Origin: Pseudomonas helleri | GTDB lineage: Bacteria > Pseudomonadota > Gammaproteobacteria > Pseudomonadales > Pseudomonadaceae | Assembly (NCBI RefSeq): GCF_009600315.1 | Contig: NZ_WIWC01000014.1 | Coordinates: 1 to 64,000, forward strand | Direction of reading: 5' to 3' | Length of the DNA: 64,000 bases | In this document: piece after piece, positions 15,587-25,252 of the stretch | How positions within the stretch are numbered: the first letter of the stretch is position 1 | How the letters are laid out: every line of letters begins with the position of its first letter | The notes under the pieces: generated by a model | Told to the model about the DNA's origin: nothing | Databases searched by the model: none | Seen by the model: the letters and a program-made list of their open reading frames with translations, nothing else | Made by a program: the position numbers and the translations under genes

Positions 15587-18500
15587 AAATAGCCGCCTGC
15601 TCAACCCCTGGGCATTGGCGGTGGTAGCGGTGGCGGTAGGGGGCCTGCTCTGGACGACGTTCCAGCGCGAAGAAGTGTTCCAGCCCGATGGCCGTGAGCC
15701 GGATGCCGTCTCGGCCAACTATGCCGAGTTGTTACTGTCAGCCCACCCGGATGACGATCATTTGCGTATCCAGCTGGTCGACCTGTTGATTCGTCTGGGT
15801 GAGTACACCAAGGCCCGTCAACATTTGGAGGCCTGGCCCAAACCGCAGCCGGAAACCCAGGCGTACTACCGGATTGAACTGGATTCACTGGTCGCGGCAA
15901 AAAGTAACGATCTGATTGCTCAGCAAGCGTTGATGGAGCGTTTGAATAGCTTCGACCACCGCAAGCTGCCGGTTCCTCTGTTGCAGAAACTGGCGAAACT
16001 GGCGCTGACTTTACAGGCTCCGGCGTTTGCCGCCGGTGTCTACGAAGAGATTGCCGACCGTGACCCCGCGCTGCATAACGAGTCACTCGAAGCCGCTGCG
16101 CAGTGGTACATGGCGGCCGAACAGCCGGGGCGTGCTGCGCAGATCTATTTGCAGCTCAGACGTGACAGTCAAGAGGCCGCCGAGCGGCGCAAATATGCGC
16201 AACTGGCGTTCAATGGCCTGTTGTCTGCGGGTCAAGGAGACGGTGCCGCCCAAGTGCTGTCCGACGAATTGCCGCTGCTCAACAACCCGCAAACCGATGC
16301 GGCGTGGCTGGAACAGGGTGTCGATGTCGCAGTGGCGAACAAGCGTTTCGCTCTGGCCCAGCGCGTGCTCAACCAATGGCAAGTGTTGCAGCCGGACAAT
16401 CCCCATATCGCGTTGAAAGCGTTCCACGTGCGCCTGGCCATTGGTGATCTCGCTGGCGCATGGGAAACCGGCCAGCAGCTAGTGGTTGATCACCCCGACG
16501 ATCAGGCGCTGCTTGAGCAAATGGCGCATCTTGGTGAGTGGCAGGCAATAACCCGGTGGCACTGGGGTACTGGATTCAACTGCTGGCGCTCAAAGAAGAC
16601 CCGGCGACTCGCGAACACGCGTGGCATCTGGCGAGTCAGCAGTTCGACTTTGATCGATCAATTCCGTTGCTGGGCGACATCATGCACCAGCGCATGCTCA
16701 CCAATGTCGAGCTTGATGCGCTGATCTACGGGCATGAATCGCGCGGCACGCCCGCCGAAGCTCAAGCGTGGTTGCGTGCCTACTTGCGCACCTATCCGAT
16801 GCATCGTCTGGCATGGTCGCGCCTGTTGCAGAGCCTTGAAAATACCGGACAGTTCGCGGCCAAGGCCGAGGTTTATCAGAATTATTCGAAACGTTTCAAA
16901 CTGACCACCACAGAGCAGGTCGATTGGGCCAACACGTACCTGAAGCTGTTCGATTACGAAGCGGCATGGGGTGTGGTGCAAGCTGCCGACGAAGAGATCG
17001 TTGACTCGGATTACTGGCGCGCTCGGGCTTCTGTGGCGTGGGACCTGGAACGCGATGAAGACTTGCGCGTGTCGCTGGAAAAAATGCTCGCCCTCGACGG
17101 CAAGCTAACCAGTGGCGACGAAAGCCAACTGATCACCCTGTATCGCACCCGCGATCCTCAGCGTGCTCTGGCATTGATGGTTGCCAGTTGGAAGCATGGC
17201 AAAAATCCGCAACGTCTGGTCGAAGCCTTGCAGCAAGCGCAGGAGTTGCAGGACTGGCCACAAGTCGTTGCACTGCTCAAAGAGGCCGAGCAGTACCCGA
17301 ACGCCTATGAGCAGGCGCAGGTGCTGGCAGTACGCGGCGCGTTGGCCTTTAACGAAGGGCAAGGCGAAGAGGCCGAGCGCCTGTATTTGCTGGGCCTGGA
17401 GCGTTTCCCTGACGACAATCTGTTCCGCGAGCGTCTGGTCTGGCTTTACATCGATCAGGCCAATATCGGCAAACTCAAACCGCTGATTACTCAATGGCGG
17501 GCGCAGGCGCGTGCAGACCGTATTTTGTGGTTGCCGTTCGCCAGTGCCAGCCAAATGCTGGGGCGTGATAGCGAAGCGTTGGCCTGGTACCGGATGTACC
17601 TCAAGACCAGCCCGAATGACTGGCTGGTGCAGGCGGCGTATGCCGATGCACTCGAAAGCGCCGGATATGTGGACGCCGCTCAGCGTCTGCGTTTGAAATT
17701 GCTGCGCAGCCCCGAAGGGGAAAACATTCAACCGTCGTCACAGCGTTACGCGACCTGGTTACGCCTGATGGCGAGCAGCTATTCACCCGGCAAAGCGCTG
17801 CGCGAAGTGTCGAAGTGGAAGGATGGTTCGCCGGCCATGCTTAACCTGTGGTTTGGGCGTTTGCTGGCGAGTCTCGATGCGACCAATCAGCAATCGCAGA
17901 AAGACCAGTGGCTGGAATGGGCGCGCAGTCAGGGCCTGAAGGTCGAACGATATGAGCTCATTGAAGAGGCGCTGCGCAGCCGTAATAAAGAGCAGATTGA
18001 AGCGTTGCTGGCAAGAACCGACTTGAACCCGGCGCAGCGTGCTCAGGCCCTCAGTCGTCTGGGCCGTCTGGGTGAAGCGCTCGACGTCAGCTTGTCCGCG
18101 CTCGGCGACGATCAGCCTATGGCGGTGCGCGAGCAATTGCGACTTCAGGCTGTGGAAATCCATGAAGCTACACCACAAGGCGCTCAGATTTCCTGGCAGG
18201 AACAGGATTATGGCGGCCTCGATTTCAGTGGCCCACGCCTGCAGATCGCCCATAACCTGGGTGACAACTGGTACGCCAATCTGGAGGTGGAGCAAGGCAA
18301 ATACAGTGGAGACACCATCAAGTCTTCGCGAATTGGCGAAGAGCGTAACGCAGCGCTGACCTTGCAGCGTTCGGTGGAAAGTGGCAGCTATAAACTGTTC
18401 GCCGACACCAGCCAGCGCAAAGACGATGACCGCAACGGCTTGGGCATTTCCCGCAGCTGGCAATTGACCCCAAGTCATGTCATCGAACTTGGTTTGGATT

Positions 18501-19141
18501 GGCACCGCAAGAGTGAGGAAAGCGGGCTGATGCGCGCCTTCGGTCAACACGACGCTGTGTGGGTAGGGGGTCGCCATGGCCTGACCGCCCGCGATCAGCT
18601 CAGTTGGGAAGTGGCGCAAAAATCCTTTTCAACCCGTGCCGGTGACAACCTCGGCACTGGTCAGGCATTCAAGCTTGAACTCAACCACACGCTGGAATTC
18701 GCCGGGCCTAACTGGACCGTGCGCAGCGGTGTCGATTACCAGCACAACAATGTGAAGAACCCCACGCTGGATTATCTGGCCTTCGCAAATGGCGGCGCGG
18801 TGACCAACGTCAAGGGTTCGGATGACCCCGTCAACGTAGTCGCCAGCGACCTGCTGCAAAGCCGCTACGGCCAACTCTATGTGGGCAGCTCCTGGCGCCG
18901 GGGAATTCCGGGTGCGCTGGTACGCACCAAGCCACAGTACACCTGGCTGGTAGACGTGACCGCGGGCTGGCAATGGTTTGATCAAACATTTAACTACGGC
19001 ATCAACACCGGGATCGGCTTCGAAGTGCTGGGTGATGACGAACTGGCCCTGACCTTCGGCTACCAATCCGCACCACAAGGTGGGGACGGTAAAGCTGGTG
19101 GAACTCTGGGTGTGAGCTACGGCGTGCGTTTTGGACGCTGA
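15564..19141 (+). pseudogene. pelB: pelB with a one-base frameshift (TPR/outer-membrane export porin)
   Basis: Two frames together make one PelB. Frame 1 from ATG 15564 reads an N-terminal membrane anchor and TPR helices up to about 16541 (LGEW), then turns to unrelated sequence and stops at 16724. Frame 2 opens at 16538 right after a TGA and continues the TPR repeats (AGNNPVALGYW), then a C-terminal 16-strand-type beta-barrel ending VSYGVRFGR at 19141. Adding one G to the GG at 16540-16541 (GAG TGG GCA GGC) restores 1192 codons, about the size I recall for PelB in PAO1. PelB forms the outer-membrane pore and its TPR region brings PelA to it. As written, the anchor and barrel are separate. 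No slippery heptamer is visible, so this is a mutation or a sequencing error. Confidence 0.85.
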
Positions 19142-19169
19142 TCATGGAATGTCTACGGGAGAAATACCG

Positions 19170-19688
19170 ATGCAAGTAATTCGTAATTTGGGTTTGGCCA
19201 TGGCCGTCCTGTTCGTCGCCGGCTGCGCCAGCTTCACCAACGATGCCAGCCCGAAACTGTCGCGCGATGCGCAGTGGGGCATTGTGCCAATGGTCAACTA
19301 TTCGCAGACCCCGCAGGCCGGTGAGCGCAGCGAGCAGATTTTGCTCAGTGTGCTCAGCGAGCACGGCCTGCGTCCTCAGGTTTACCCGGCCAGCACTCAG
19401 GGCGAGCAAGCCTTGATGGATGACAGCGAGCGTTTGGCCGTGGCCCTCGATTGGGCGCGTCAGCAAAAGCTTGATTATGTGGTCGCCGGTAGCGTTGAAG
19501 AGTGGCAATACAAGAACGGTCTGGACGGTGAGCCGGCGGTAGGTATCAGCCTGCGTGTGCTCGAAGCCCGTACCGGTCAAGTGCTCTGGAGCAAAAGCGG
19601 CGCGCGCGCCGGTTGGTCCCGTGAAAGCCTCGCGGGTACTGCTCAAACGGTGCTCGATAAACTTGTTGGCGCCCTTCGATTCGAGTGA
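19170..19688 (+). CDS. pelC: PelC, outer-membrane lipoprotein of Pel export
   Basis: 172 residues from ATG 19170, chosen for its GGGAGA ribosome-binding site and because it begins a lipoprotein signal (MQVIRNLGLAM, lipobox VAGC with the acylated Cys near residue 19). PelC forms a dodecameric ring on the periplasmic face of the outer membrane that funnels Pel towards PelB. The body has the expected GSVEEWQYK and SLRVLEARTG stretches. Lies between pelB and pelD with a stop/start overlap to pelD. Confidence 0.93.
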   Translation: MQVIRNLGLAMAVLFVAGCASFTNDASPKLSRDAQWGIVPMVNYSQTPQAGERSEQILLSVLSEHGLRPQVYPASTQGEQALMDDSERLAVALDWARQQKLDYVVAGSVEEWQYKNGLDGEPAVGISLRVLEARTGQVLWSKSGARAGWSRESLAGTAQTVLDKLVGALRFE

Positions 19689-19693
19689 ATGCA

Positions 19694-21061
19694 ATGAACT
19701 CTCCACACATGGATTACAGCCTGGCGCCACGCGCCAGCGGCCCGGTGTCTTGGCTGGAAACGATATTGGTGACGGGTTTGGCCATCGGCCTCGGGCTGTG
19801 GTTAACGCCTGAAGACCCGTTGCAGATGCACGCGGGTTTCCCTTGGCCGATTCTGGCGCCGCTGCTGGTAGGTGTGCGTTACGGTTTTGTACGCGGTCTG
19901 GTCAGTGCCGCTTTGTTGGTGTTGGCGGTGTTGGTCCTGCGCTATCGGGGGCTTGAAGGTTACGCCGAGCTGGAACCGTCGTTTATCGTCGGCGTTCTGG
20001 TCTGCGGCATGCTGGTGGGCGAGGTTCGCGACTTGTGGATGCGCCGCCTTGAGCGGCTGCAAATGGCCAACGAATATCGTCAGTACCGTCTGGACGAGTT
20101 CACTCGCGCTCACCAAATCCTGCGGGTTTCCCACGATTTACTGGAACAACGCGTAGCCGGTAGCGACCAGAGCCTGCGCAGTTCCTTATTGGGCTTGCGC
20201 GCAAACCTGCGCTTGCTGCCGGACGCGGGCGATGCACTGAGCGCGCTGGCAGAGCCGATCGTGGCAATACTGGGTCAGTACGGCGCCTTGCGCATGGCCG
20301 GGTTGTACCGTGTTGACGAGCGTGAAGAGAATGTCTTGCCAGAGCCCTTGGCAATGATCGGCGTGATGGGACCGCTGGGCACCGAAGACGGTCTGGTCAA
20401 ATTGTGCCTTGAGCGCGGCGAGCTGGTCAGCGTGCGTCAGGAGCTGATCGATTCGGGTAATTACTCGCAGTTTTCATCCTTGCAGGCGTGCATTCCGTTG
20501 ATCGACGCCGAGGGTCGCTTGCTGGCGATTCTGGCGGTCAGACAGATGCCTTTTTTCGCCTTTCAGGACCGTACCCTGAGCCTGTTGGCGCTGCTGGGCG
20601 GACACATTGCCGACTTGATGCGCCGTGATCCGCACGTGCTGCAACTGCCTGACGCCGATGCCCAGCAATTCACCTTGCAACTCAAACGATCGCTGATGGA
20701 CGTTGAGCAACACACACTGCCTGCCGGGCTGTTTGCGTTTGAGTTGACCCGTCACAACGATGAACTGACGCGACTGCTTGAGCGCAGCCAGCGGGGTCTG
20801 GACCTGCACCTGCCGGTGCGTAACAACCGTGATAACCATCTGCTGCTGGTGCTGTTGCCGTTGACCAGCCCACAAGGCACCGAAGGTTATCTGGCGCGCA
20901 TCAATGTGTTGTTGCATGAGCACTTCGGGATTGAGAGTGACATGCAAAGTCTGGGCGTGCGGGTCTTGCCTTTTAATCTGGAGCCTGGCTGTGATCGCAA
21001 CGGGCTGCGTAACTTCCTGTTCAACGAGTGTGGCCTGAATGATCAGCAAGTGGCTGTTTAG
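19694..21061 (+). CDS. pelD: PelD, c-di-GMP receptor of the Pel synthase complex
   Basis: 455 residues from ATG 19694; a GTG at 19685 overlapping the pelC stop is the alternative. With the chosen start the c-di-GMP site RGLD falls at 367-370, the numbering I recall for PAO1 PelD, which favours it. Four N-terminal transmembrane helices (about 20-110), a short coiled coil, a GAF domain and a degenerate GGDEF domain follow. PelD has no cyclase activity: binding of c-di-GMP at the RxxD site switches on polymerisation by PelF with PelE and PelG in the inner membrane. Confidence 0.95.
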   Translation: MNSPHMDYSLAPRASGPVSWLETILVTGLAIGLGLWLTPEDPLQMHAGFPWPILAPLLVGVRYGFVRGLVSAALLVLAVLVLRYRGLEGYAELEPSFIVGVLVCGMLVGEVRDLWMRRLERLQMANEYRQYRLDEFTRAHQILRVSHDLLEQRVAGSDQSLRSSLLGLRANLRLLPDAGDALSALAEPIVAILGQYGALRMAGLYRVDEREENVLPEPLAMIGVMGPLGTEDGLVKLCLERGELVSVRQELIDSGNYSQFSSLQACIPLIDAEGRLLAILAVRQMPFFAFQDRTLSLLALLGGHIADLMRRDPHVLQLPDADAQQFTLQLKRSLMDVEQHTLPAGLFAFELTRHNDELTRLLERSQRGLDLHLPVRNNRDNHLLLVLLPLTSPQGTEGYLARINVLLHEHFGIESDMQSLGVRVLPFNLEPGCDRNGLRNFLFNECGLNDQQVAV

Positions 21062-22028
21062 CGGGGCTTTGTTACTGGAGGCGGGCAGTTGGGCCAGTTT
21101 GTGGCTTGAGGCGCCTCAGTTACAACAATTGCTGGTGTTCACCCTCAGCCATGGGTTGGCGTGTGTATTGCTGTGCGCAGCGGTATGGCTGTTATTGCCG
21201 GAACGCTACCGTATGCCGTTGCCGTGGAGCCCGCTGTTTATTTTCAGCCTGGCCTTCTTTGTGCCGGTCATCGGCACTATTGGGGTGGTCGCAGCGATAT
21301 TCCCCGCGCTTTACCTGCCGCGCAAACGTAATAAGCAAGCCTGGCAAGCTGTCGGAATTCCGAGCCTGCCGTTTCGCGCGCAGTTGCAGCACCACTCACC
21401 CATTTTTGCCGATGGCGGTTTGCAGGACGTGCTGCGTCACGCGCCGGACCCGGATCAGCGGCTGGCTGCATTGCTGGCAACCCGGCGCATGCCCGGCAAG
21501 GATGCGGTGCCGATCCTCAAGCTGGCGCTGGGCGATCCCAGCGATGACGTGCGGCTGCTGGCGTACTCCATGCTCGACAAGCAGGAAAGCGACATCAACT
21601 CACACATTCAGAATGCACTGGGTGAGTTGTCCGGTGTGACGGCCAAAAGCGCAGGTGCGCTGCATGCCACGCTGGCGCGTTGGTATTGGGAGCTGGCGTA
21701 CCTTGGCCTGGCGCAAGGCAGTGTGCTGGAGCACGTACTTAATCAGGCCAGTGAACATGCCGAAAAAGGCTTACAAGCGGGCGAGGGCGGTGAGCTGTAT
21801 TTATTGGCCGGGCGCATTGCGCTGGAGCGAGGGGATGTCGAACGCGCCGAAGTGCTGTTGCATCAGGCTCAGGAGAACGGCATGGGCGCTGCTCAGGTGC
21901 TGCCCTTTCACGCGGAGCTGGCATTCGAGGCCGGTCGTTACCATGAAATCCCCCAATTGCTCGCCAAACTTCCCGAGAAAACCCGTCAGCGTCCCCGTTT
22001 TGCCGAGCTGGTGAGGAGTTGGACATGA
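21039..22028 (+). CDS. pelE: PelE, inner-membrane TPR protein of the Pel synthase complex
   Basis: 329 residues. Two or three hydrophobic segments in the first 100 residues, then a helical repeat part (GLAQGSVLEHVLNQASEHAE, YLLAGRIALERGDVERAEVL) fitting TPRs. PelE bridges PelD, PelF and PelG in the cytoplasmic-membrane complex. The start overlaps the pelD end by 23 bases and the stop overlaps pelF (ATGA). Confidence 0.92.
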   Translation: MISKWLFSGALLLEAGSWASLWLEAPQLQQLLVFTLSHGLACVLLCAAVWLLLPERYRMPLPWSPLFIFSLAFFVPVIGTIGVVAAIFPALYLPRKRNKQAWQAVGIPSLPFRAQLQHHSPIFADGGLQDVLRHAPDPDQRLAALLATRRMPGKDAVPILKLALGDPSDDVRLLAYSMLDKQESDINSHIQNALGELSGVTAKSAGALHATLARWYWELAYLGLAQGSVLEHVLNQASEHAEKGLQAGEGGELYLLAGRIALERGDVERAEVLLHQAQENGMGAAQVLPFHAELAFEAGRYHEIPQLLAKLPEKTRQRPRFAELVRSWT

Positions 22029-23539
22029 ACCACAAGGAAGAGGCCGTGACGGCCGACATCTGTCTGCTGCTCGAAGGCACTTGGCCGTACGTGCGTGGCG
22101 GAGTATCGAGCTGGATTCATCAAATGATTCTCGGTTTGCCGGATTTAACCTTTTCGGTGATGTTCATCGGCGGGCAACGTTCGGCGTATTCAGAGCGTCG
22201 ATACGAAGTGCCGTCGAATGTCGTCCACATCGAAGAGGTGTTTCTCGAAGACGCAACGCGTCTGACCCAAATGCGGGGTGAACCCCGCAAGGCCGATCAG
22301 CAGCAGCTTGAAGATTTGTACCGCTTCCTGCATCACCCGGATGCGCCCGCCCGCCCATTGGGCGAGCGCATGCTCGAACGCATGGCGCAGGGCCACATGA
22401 CCCTTGACGACGTATTGCGCAGCCGCGCCAGTTGGGAGGTGTTGAGCGAGGGTTATCGGCAGCATTGTGCCGACCCGTCCTTCGTCAACTATTTCTGGAC
22501 ACTGCGCTCGATGCAATCGCCGTTGCTGATGCTCGCCGAGGCATCGCGCAACATGCCCCGTGCGCGAGTGCTGCATTCGATTTCCACCGGTTACGCCGGG
22601 TTCCTGGGCTGCATTCTCAAACAGCGCTGGAACTGCACCTATCTGCTGAGCGAGCATGGGATTTACACCAAAGAGCGCAAGATCGACCTGGCCCAGGCCA
22701 GCTGGATCGCCGAGAGCTCCGGTCAAGCGCTGAACAGCAGCCTGGACGCCGGTTCTGGTTACATCCGTACGTTGTGGGTGCGCTTCTTCGAGCGCATTGG
22801 CCAACTGACCTACAACAGCGCCGATAACATCATCGCGTTGTACGACGGCAACCGTCAGCGGCAGATCAAAGACGGCGCTGACCCCGCCCGCACGCAGATC
22901 ATTCCCAACGGCATCGACCTTCCTCAATGGACCGCAGCCCTGCAAGCCCGAGCCCCGGGCATCAATCCGGTGGTAGGCCTGATTGGGCGAGTGGTGCCGA
23001 TCAAAGACGTCAAAACGTTCCTGCGGGCGATGCGTGGTGTGATCAGCGCTATGCCTGAGGCGGAGGGCTGGATTGTAGGGCCCGAAGAAGAAGACCCGGA
23101 ATATGTCAGCGAATGCCGCAGCCTGATGGCCAGTCTGGGTCTGGAGGGCAAAGTGCATTTCCTTGGCTTCCAGCGCATTCAGGACATCCTGCCCCAGTTG
23201 GGGTTGATGGTACTGACCTCGATCAGTGAAGCGCAGCCGCTGGTGATACTCGAAGCCTGGGCCGCGGGTACGCCGGTGGTTTCCAGTGACGTGGGTTCAT
23301 GCCGAGAACTGATCGAAGGCGCCAACGCTGAGGATCGCGACCTTGGGCTTGCCGGTAACGTGGTGGCCATTGCTGACCCACAGGCCACGTCTGCCGCCAT
23401 TCTTGAGCTGCTACGCAACCCGCAACGCTGGAAGGCCGCACAGGCCAGCGGCTTGCTGCGAGTCACTCGTTATTACACCGAAGCCTTGATGCTGCAGCGT
23501 TATCGCGACTTGTATAAAGCTGCCATGGAGAACAGTTAA
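22025..23539 (+). CDS. pelF: PelF, Pel glycosyltransferase (GT4 type)
   Basis: 504 residues from ATG 22025, six bases after a GAGGAG site and overlapping the pelE stop; a TTG two codons earlier is less likely. N-terminal EGTWPYVRGGVSSWIHQ and C-terminal EX7E motif (EAQPLVILE followed by AWAAGTPVV) are typical of GT4 retaining transferases, with a nucleotide-binding core (IPNGID, VGLIGRVVPIKD). PelF is cytoplasmic, has no transmembrane segment, and polymerises UDP-sugars into Pel when the PelD-PelE-PelG complex is active. Confidence 0.95.
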   Translation: MNHKEEAVTADICLLLEGTWPYVRGGVSSWIHQMILGLPDLTFSVMFIGGQRSAYSERRYEVPSNVVHIEEVFLEDATRLTQMRGEPRKADQQQLEDLYRFLHHPDAPARPLGERMLERMAQGHMTLDDVLRSRASWEVLSEGYRQHCADPSFVNYFWTLRSMQSPLLMLAEASRNMPRARVLHSISTGYAGFLGCILKQRWNCTYLLSEHGIYTKERKIDLAQASWIAESSGQALNSSLDAGSGYIRTLWVRFFERIGQLTYNSADNIIALYDGNRQRQIKDGADPARTQIIPNGIDLPQWTAALQARAPGINPVVGLIGRVVPIKDVKTFLRAMRGVISAMPEAEGWIVGPEEEDPEYVSECRSLMASLGLEGKVHFLGFQRIQDILPQLGLMVLTSISEAQPLVILEAWAAGTPVVSSDVGSCRELIEGANAEDRDLGLAGNVVAIADPQATSAAILELLRNPQRWKAAQASGLLRVTRYYTEALMLQRYRDLYKAAMENS

Positions 23540-24913
23540 ATGGCCGGTATTGGCTTCGAACTGCGCAAAATCCTTTCGCGCGACTCCTACACGGCGACCT
23601 TGCACGCTTACGTGTATGCCGGCTTGATCAGCTCCGGTCCGTGGGTGTTATCGATCATCAGCGTCATGTTGGTGGGGATTATCAGCCTGGGCTTGTTGTT
23701 GCCCAACGTTCTGGTTGGACAGTTTCTGGTCACGGTGACCTACCTGATGGCCACCTCGCTGATCCTCACCGGGGGCTTGCAACTGTTCTTCACCCGGTTC
23801 GTGTCGGACCGCTTGTTTGAGAAAAAATACGATCAGATTCTGCCCAACCTGCTGGGCATTTTGCTGCTCGTCACCATCGCGGCCGGTGTACTGGGCATCA
23901 TCGTGCTGGGCTTGCTGTTCGACCAGCCGCTGATCTATCGGGTGCTGGTGCTGTCGAATTTTGTGGTGCTGTGCAACTTGTGGCTGGTGATCATCTTCCT
24001 CTCGGGGATGAAAGCCTATAACCGCATTTTGCTGGTCATGCTGGTGGGCTACACGCTGATGGTAGCGAGCGCGTACCTGCTCAGCTTCCTGCAGATGCCG
24101 GGCCTGTTGCTGGCCTTGTTGATCGGGCACAGCACGCTGCTGTTCCTGTTTCTCTACGACATCTTGCGCGAATACCGTGCGGAAAAACTCATCGCCTTCG
24201 ACTTCCTCCAGCGTCGCCAGGTCTTTCTCAGCCTGCTGGCCACCGGCTTCTTCTACAACTGCGGCATCTGGATCGACAAGTTTCTGTTCTGGTTCAACCC
24301 TGGCACCTCCCACGCCATCGTGGGCCCATTGCGCGCCTCGATCCTCTACGACCTGCCGATCTTCCTCGCCTACCTGGCGATCATCCCCGGCATGGCGGTG
24401 TTCCTGGTGCGCATTGAAACCGACTTCGCCGAATGGTACGACCGGTTGTTCCGGGCCATTCGCGACGGCGAAACGTTGCAGCATATTGGTCAGTTGAAAA
24501 CCGAGATGACCTTGTCGATTCGCCAGGGCCTGCTGGAAATTTGCAAAGTGCAGGGGCTTACGGTGGTGCTGCTGTTCCTGTTCGCCCCGCGCTTGCTCGA
24601 ATGGCTGGGCATCTCCAGCTACTACCTGCCACTGTTCTACATCGATCTGATCGGCGTCAGCATTCAGGTGGTATTCATGGCGCTGCTCAACGTGTTCTTC
24701 TACCTCGACAAACGCACCGTGGTGCTTGAACTGTGCGTACTGTTTGCGGTGTTGAACGGCGCATTGACGCTACTGAGCATGTACCTGGGCCCAAGCTTCT
24801 TCGGTTACGGCTTCACCCTCTCGCTGCTGATTTGCGTCTTGTTGGGGTTGCACAGACTGAGCACGGCACTACAGGATTTGGAGTACGACACCTTTATGCT
24901 TTCATCGCGGTGA
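23540..24913 (+). CDS. pelG: PelG, inner-membrane Pel polysaccharide transporter
   Basis: 457 residues, about twelve transmembrane helices across the full length, resembling polysaccharide-transport (PST/MOP) exporters. It begins GIGFELRKILSRDSYTA, the conserved N-terminus of PelG, and its ATG follows the pelF stop with no gap. It forms the inner-membrane passage coupled to PelF, PelD and PelE. Last gene of the operon; a weak inverted repeat follows. Confidence 0.94.
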   Translation: MAGIGFELRKILSRDSYTATLHAYVYAGLISSGPWVLSIISVMLVGIISLGLLLPNVLVGQFLVTVTYLMATSLILTGGLQLFFTRFVSDRLFEKKYDQILPNLLGILLLVTIAAGVLGIIVLGLLFDQPLIYRVLVLSNFVVLCNLWLVIIFLSGMKAYNRILLVMLVGYTLMVASAYLLSFLQMPGLLLALLIGHSTLLFLFLYDILREYRAEKLIAFDFLQRRQVFLSLLATGFFYNCGIWIDKFLFWFNPGTSHAIVGPLRASILYDLPIFLAYLAIIPGMAVFLVRIETDFAEWYDRLFRAIRDGETLQHIGQLKTEMTLSIRQGLLEICKVQGLTVVLLFLFAPRLLEWLGISSYYLPLFYIDLIGVSIQVVFMALLNVFFYLDKRTVVLELCVLFAVLNGALTLLSMYLGPSFFGYGFTLSLLICVLLGLHRLSTALQDLEYDTFMLSSR

Positions 24914-25252
24914 CGGGGTGGGCGGGCGGAACGGTGCAGGGGAGTGTCAGACCGTTCCAATCGCCGCTGACCGCAGCGCACAGGACGTTCCACTATTGCT
25001 GTTCTAGAGACTGGAAATAGCTGGCCTTGGTTGAGTCTGGCAGGAGGGGGCGGATTCTCCTTGGGCAAAGCGAAGTCAGGCAAGGAATGGCCGAGGTCGC
25101 GCACGATTTTGCGGGTGGTTAATGAGCAGATTTCTAGCCACTGGCCGCAGCTTGACACCCCTCTTTTTAGACCTACTCTCTGAAAGCCAATCATTCGATG
25201 GCTTCTCAAATCCCAGCGTGGGGTTATCGTCCTGCCCCCAAGAGAGCAGTCA
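24914..25252. other. Gene-free junction between pel and pdc
   Basis: About 340 bp with no convincing ORF. It contains the inverted repeat GGAACGGT / ACCGTTCC (24928-24958), which may close the pel transcript though it lacks a T-run, and a plausible promoter for the next gene. The middle (about 24970-25140) looks like neither a gene nor a structured element; it could be decayed sequence at an insertion border. Confidence 0.5.
25152..25179 (+). promoter_or_regulatory. Possible sigma-70 promoter for pdc
   Basis: TTGACA at 25152-25157 and TACTCT at 25174-25179 with a 16-base spacer, about 73 bases before the ATG. A perfect -35 but weak -10; read by eye only. Confidence 0.4.

Noticed and set aside
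16530..16560. Programmed ribosomal frameshift in pelB
   Set aside because: No slippery heptamer or downstream structure was seen, and PelB is a single frame in other species; mutation or sequencing error is simpler.
22190..23158. 322-codon open frame antisense to pelF
   Set aside because: Shadow of a well-supported pel gene.
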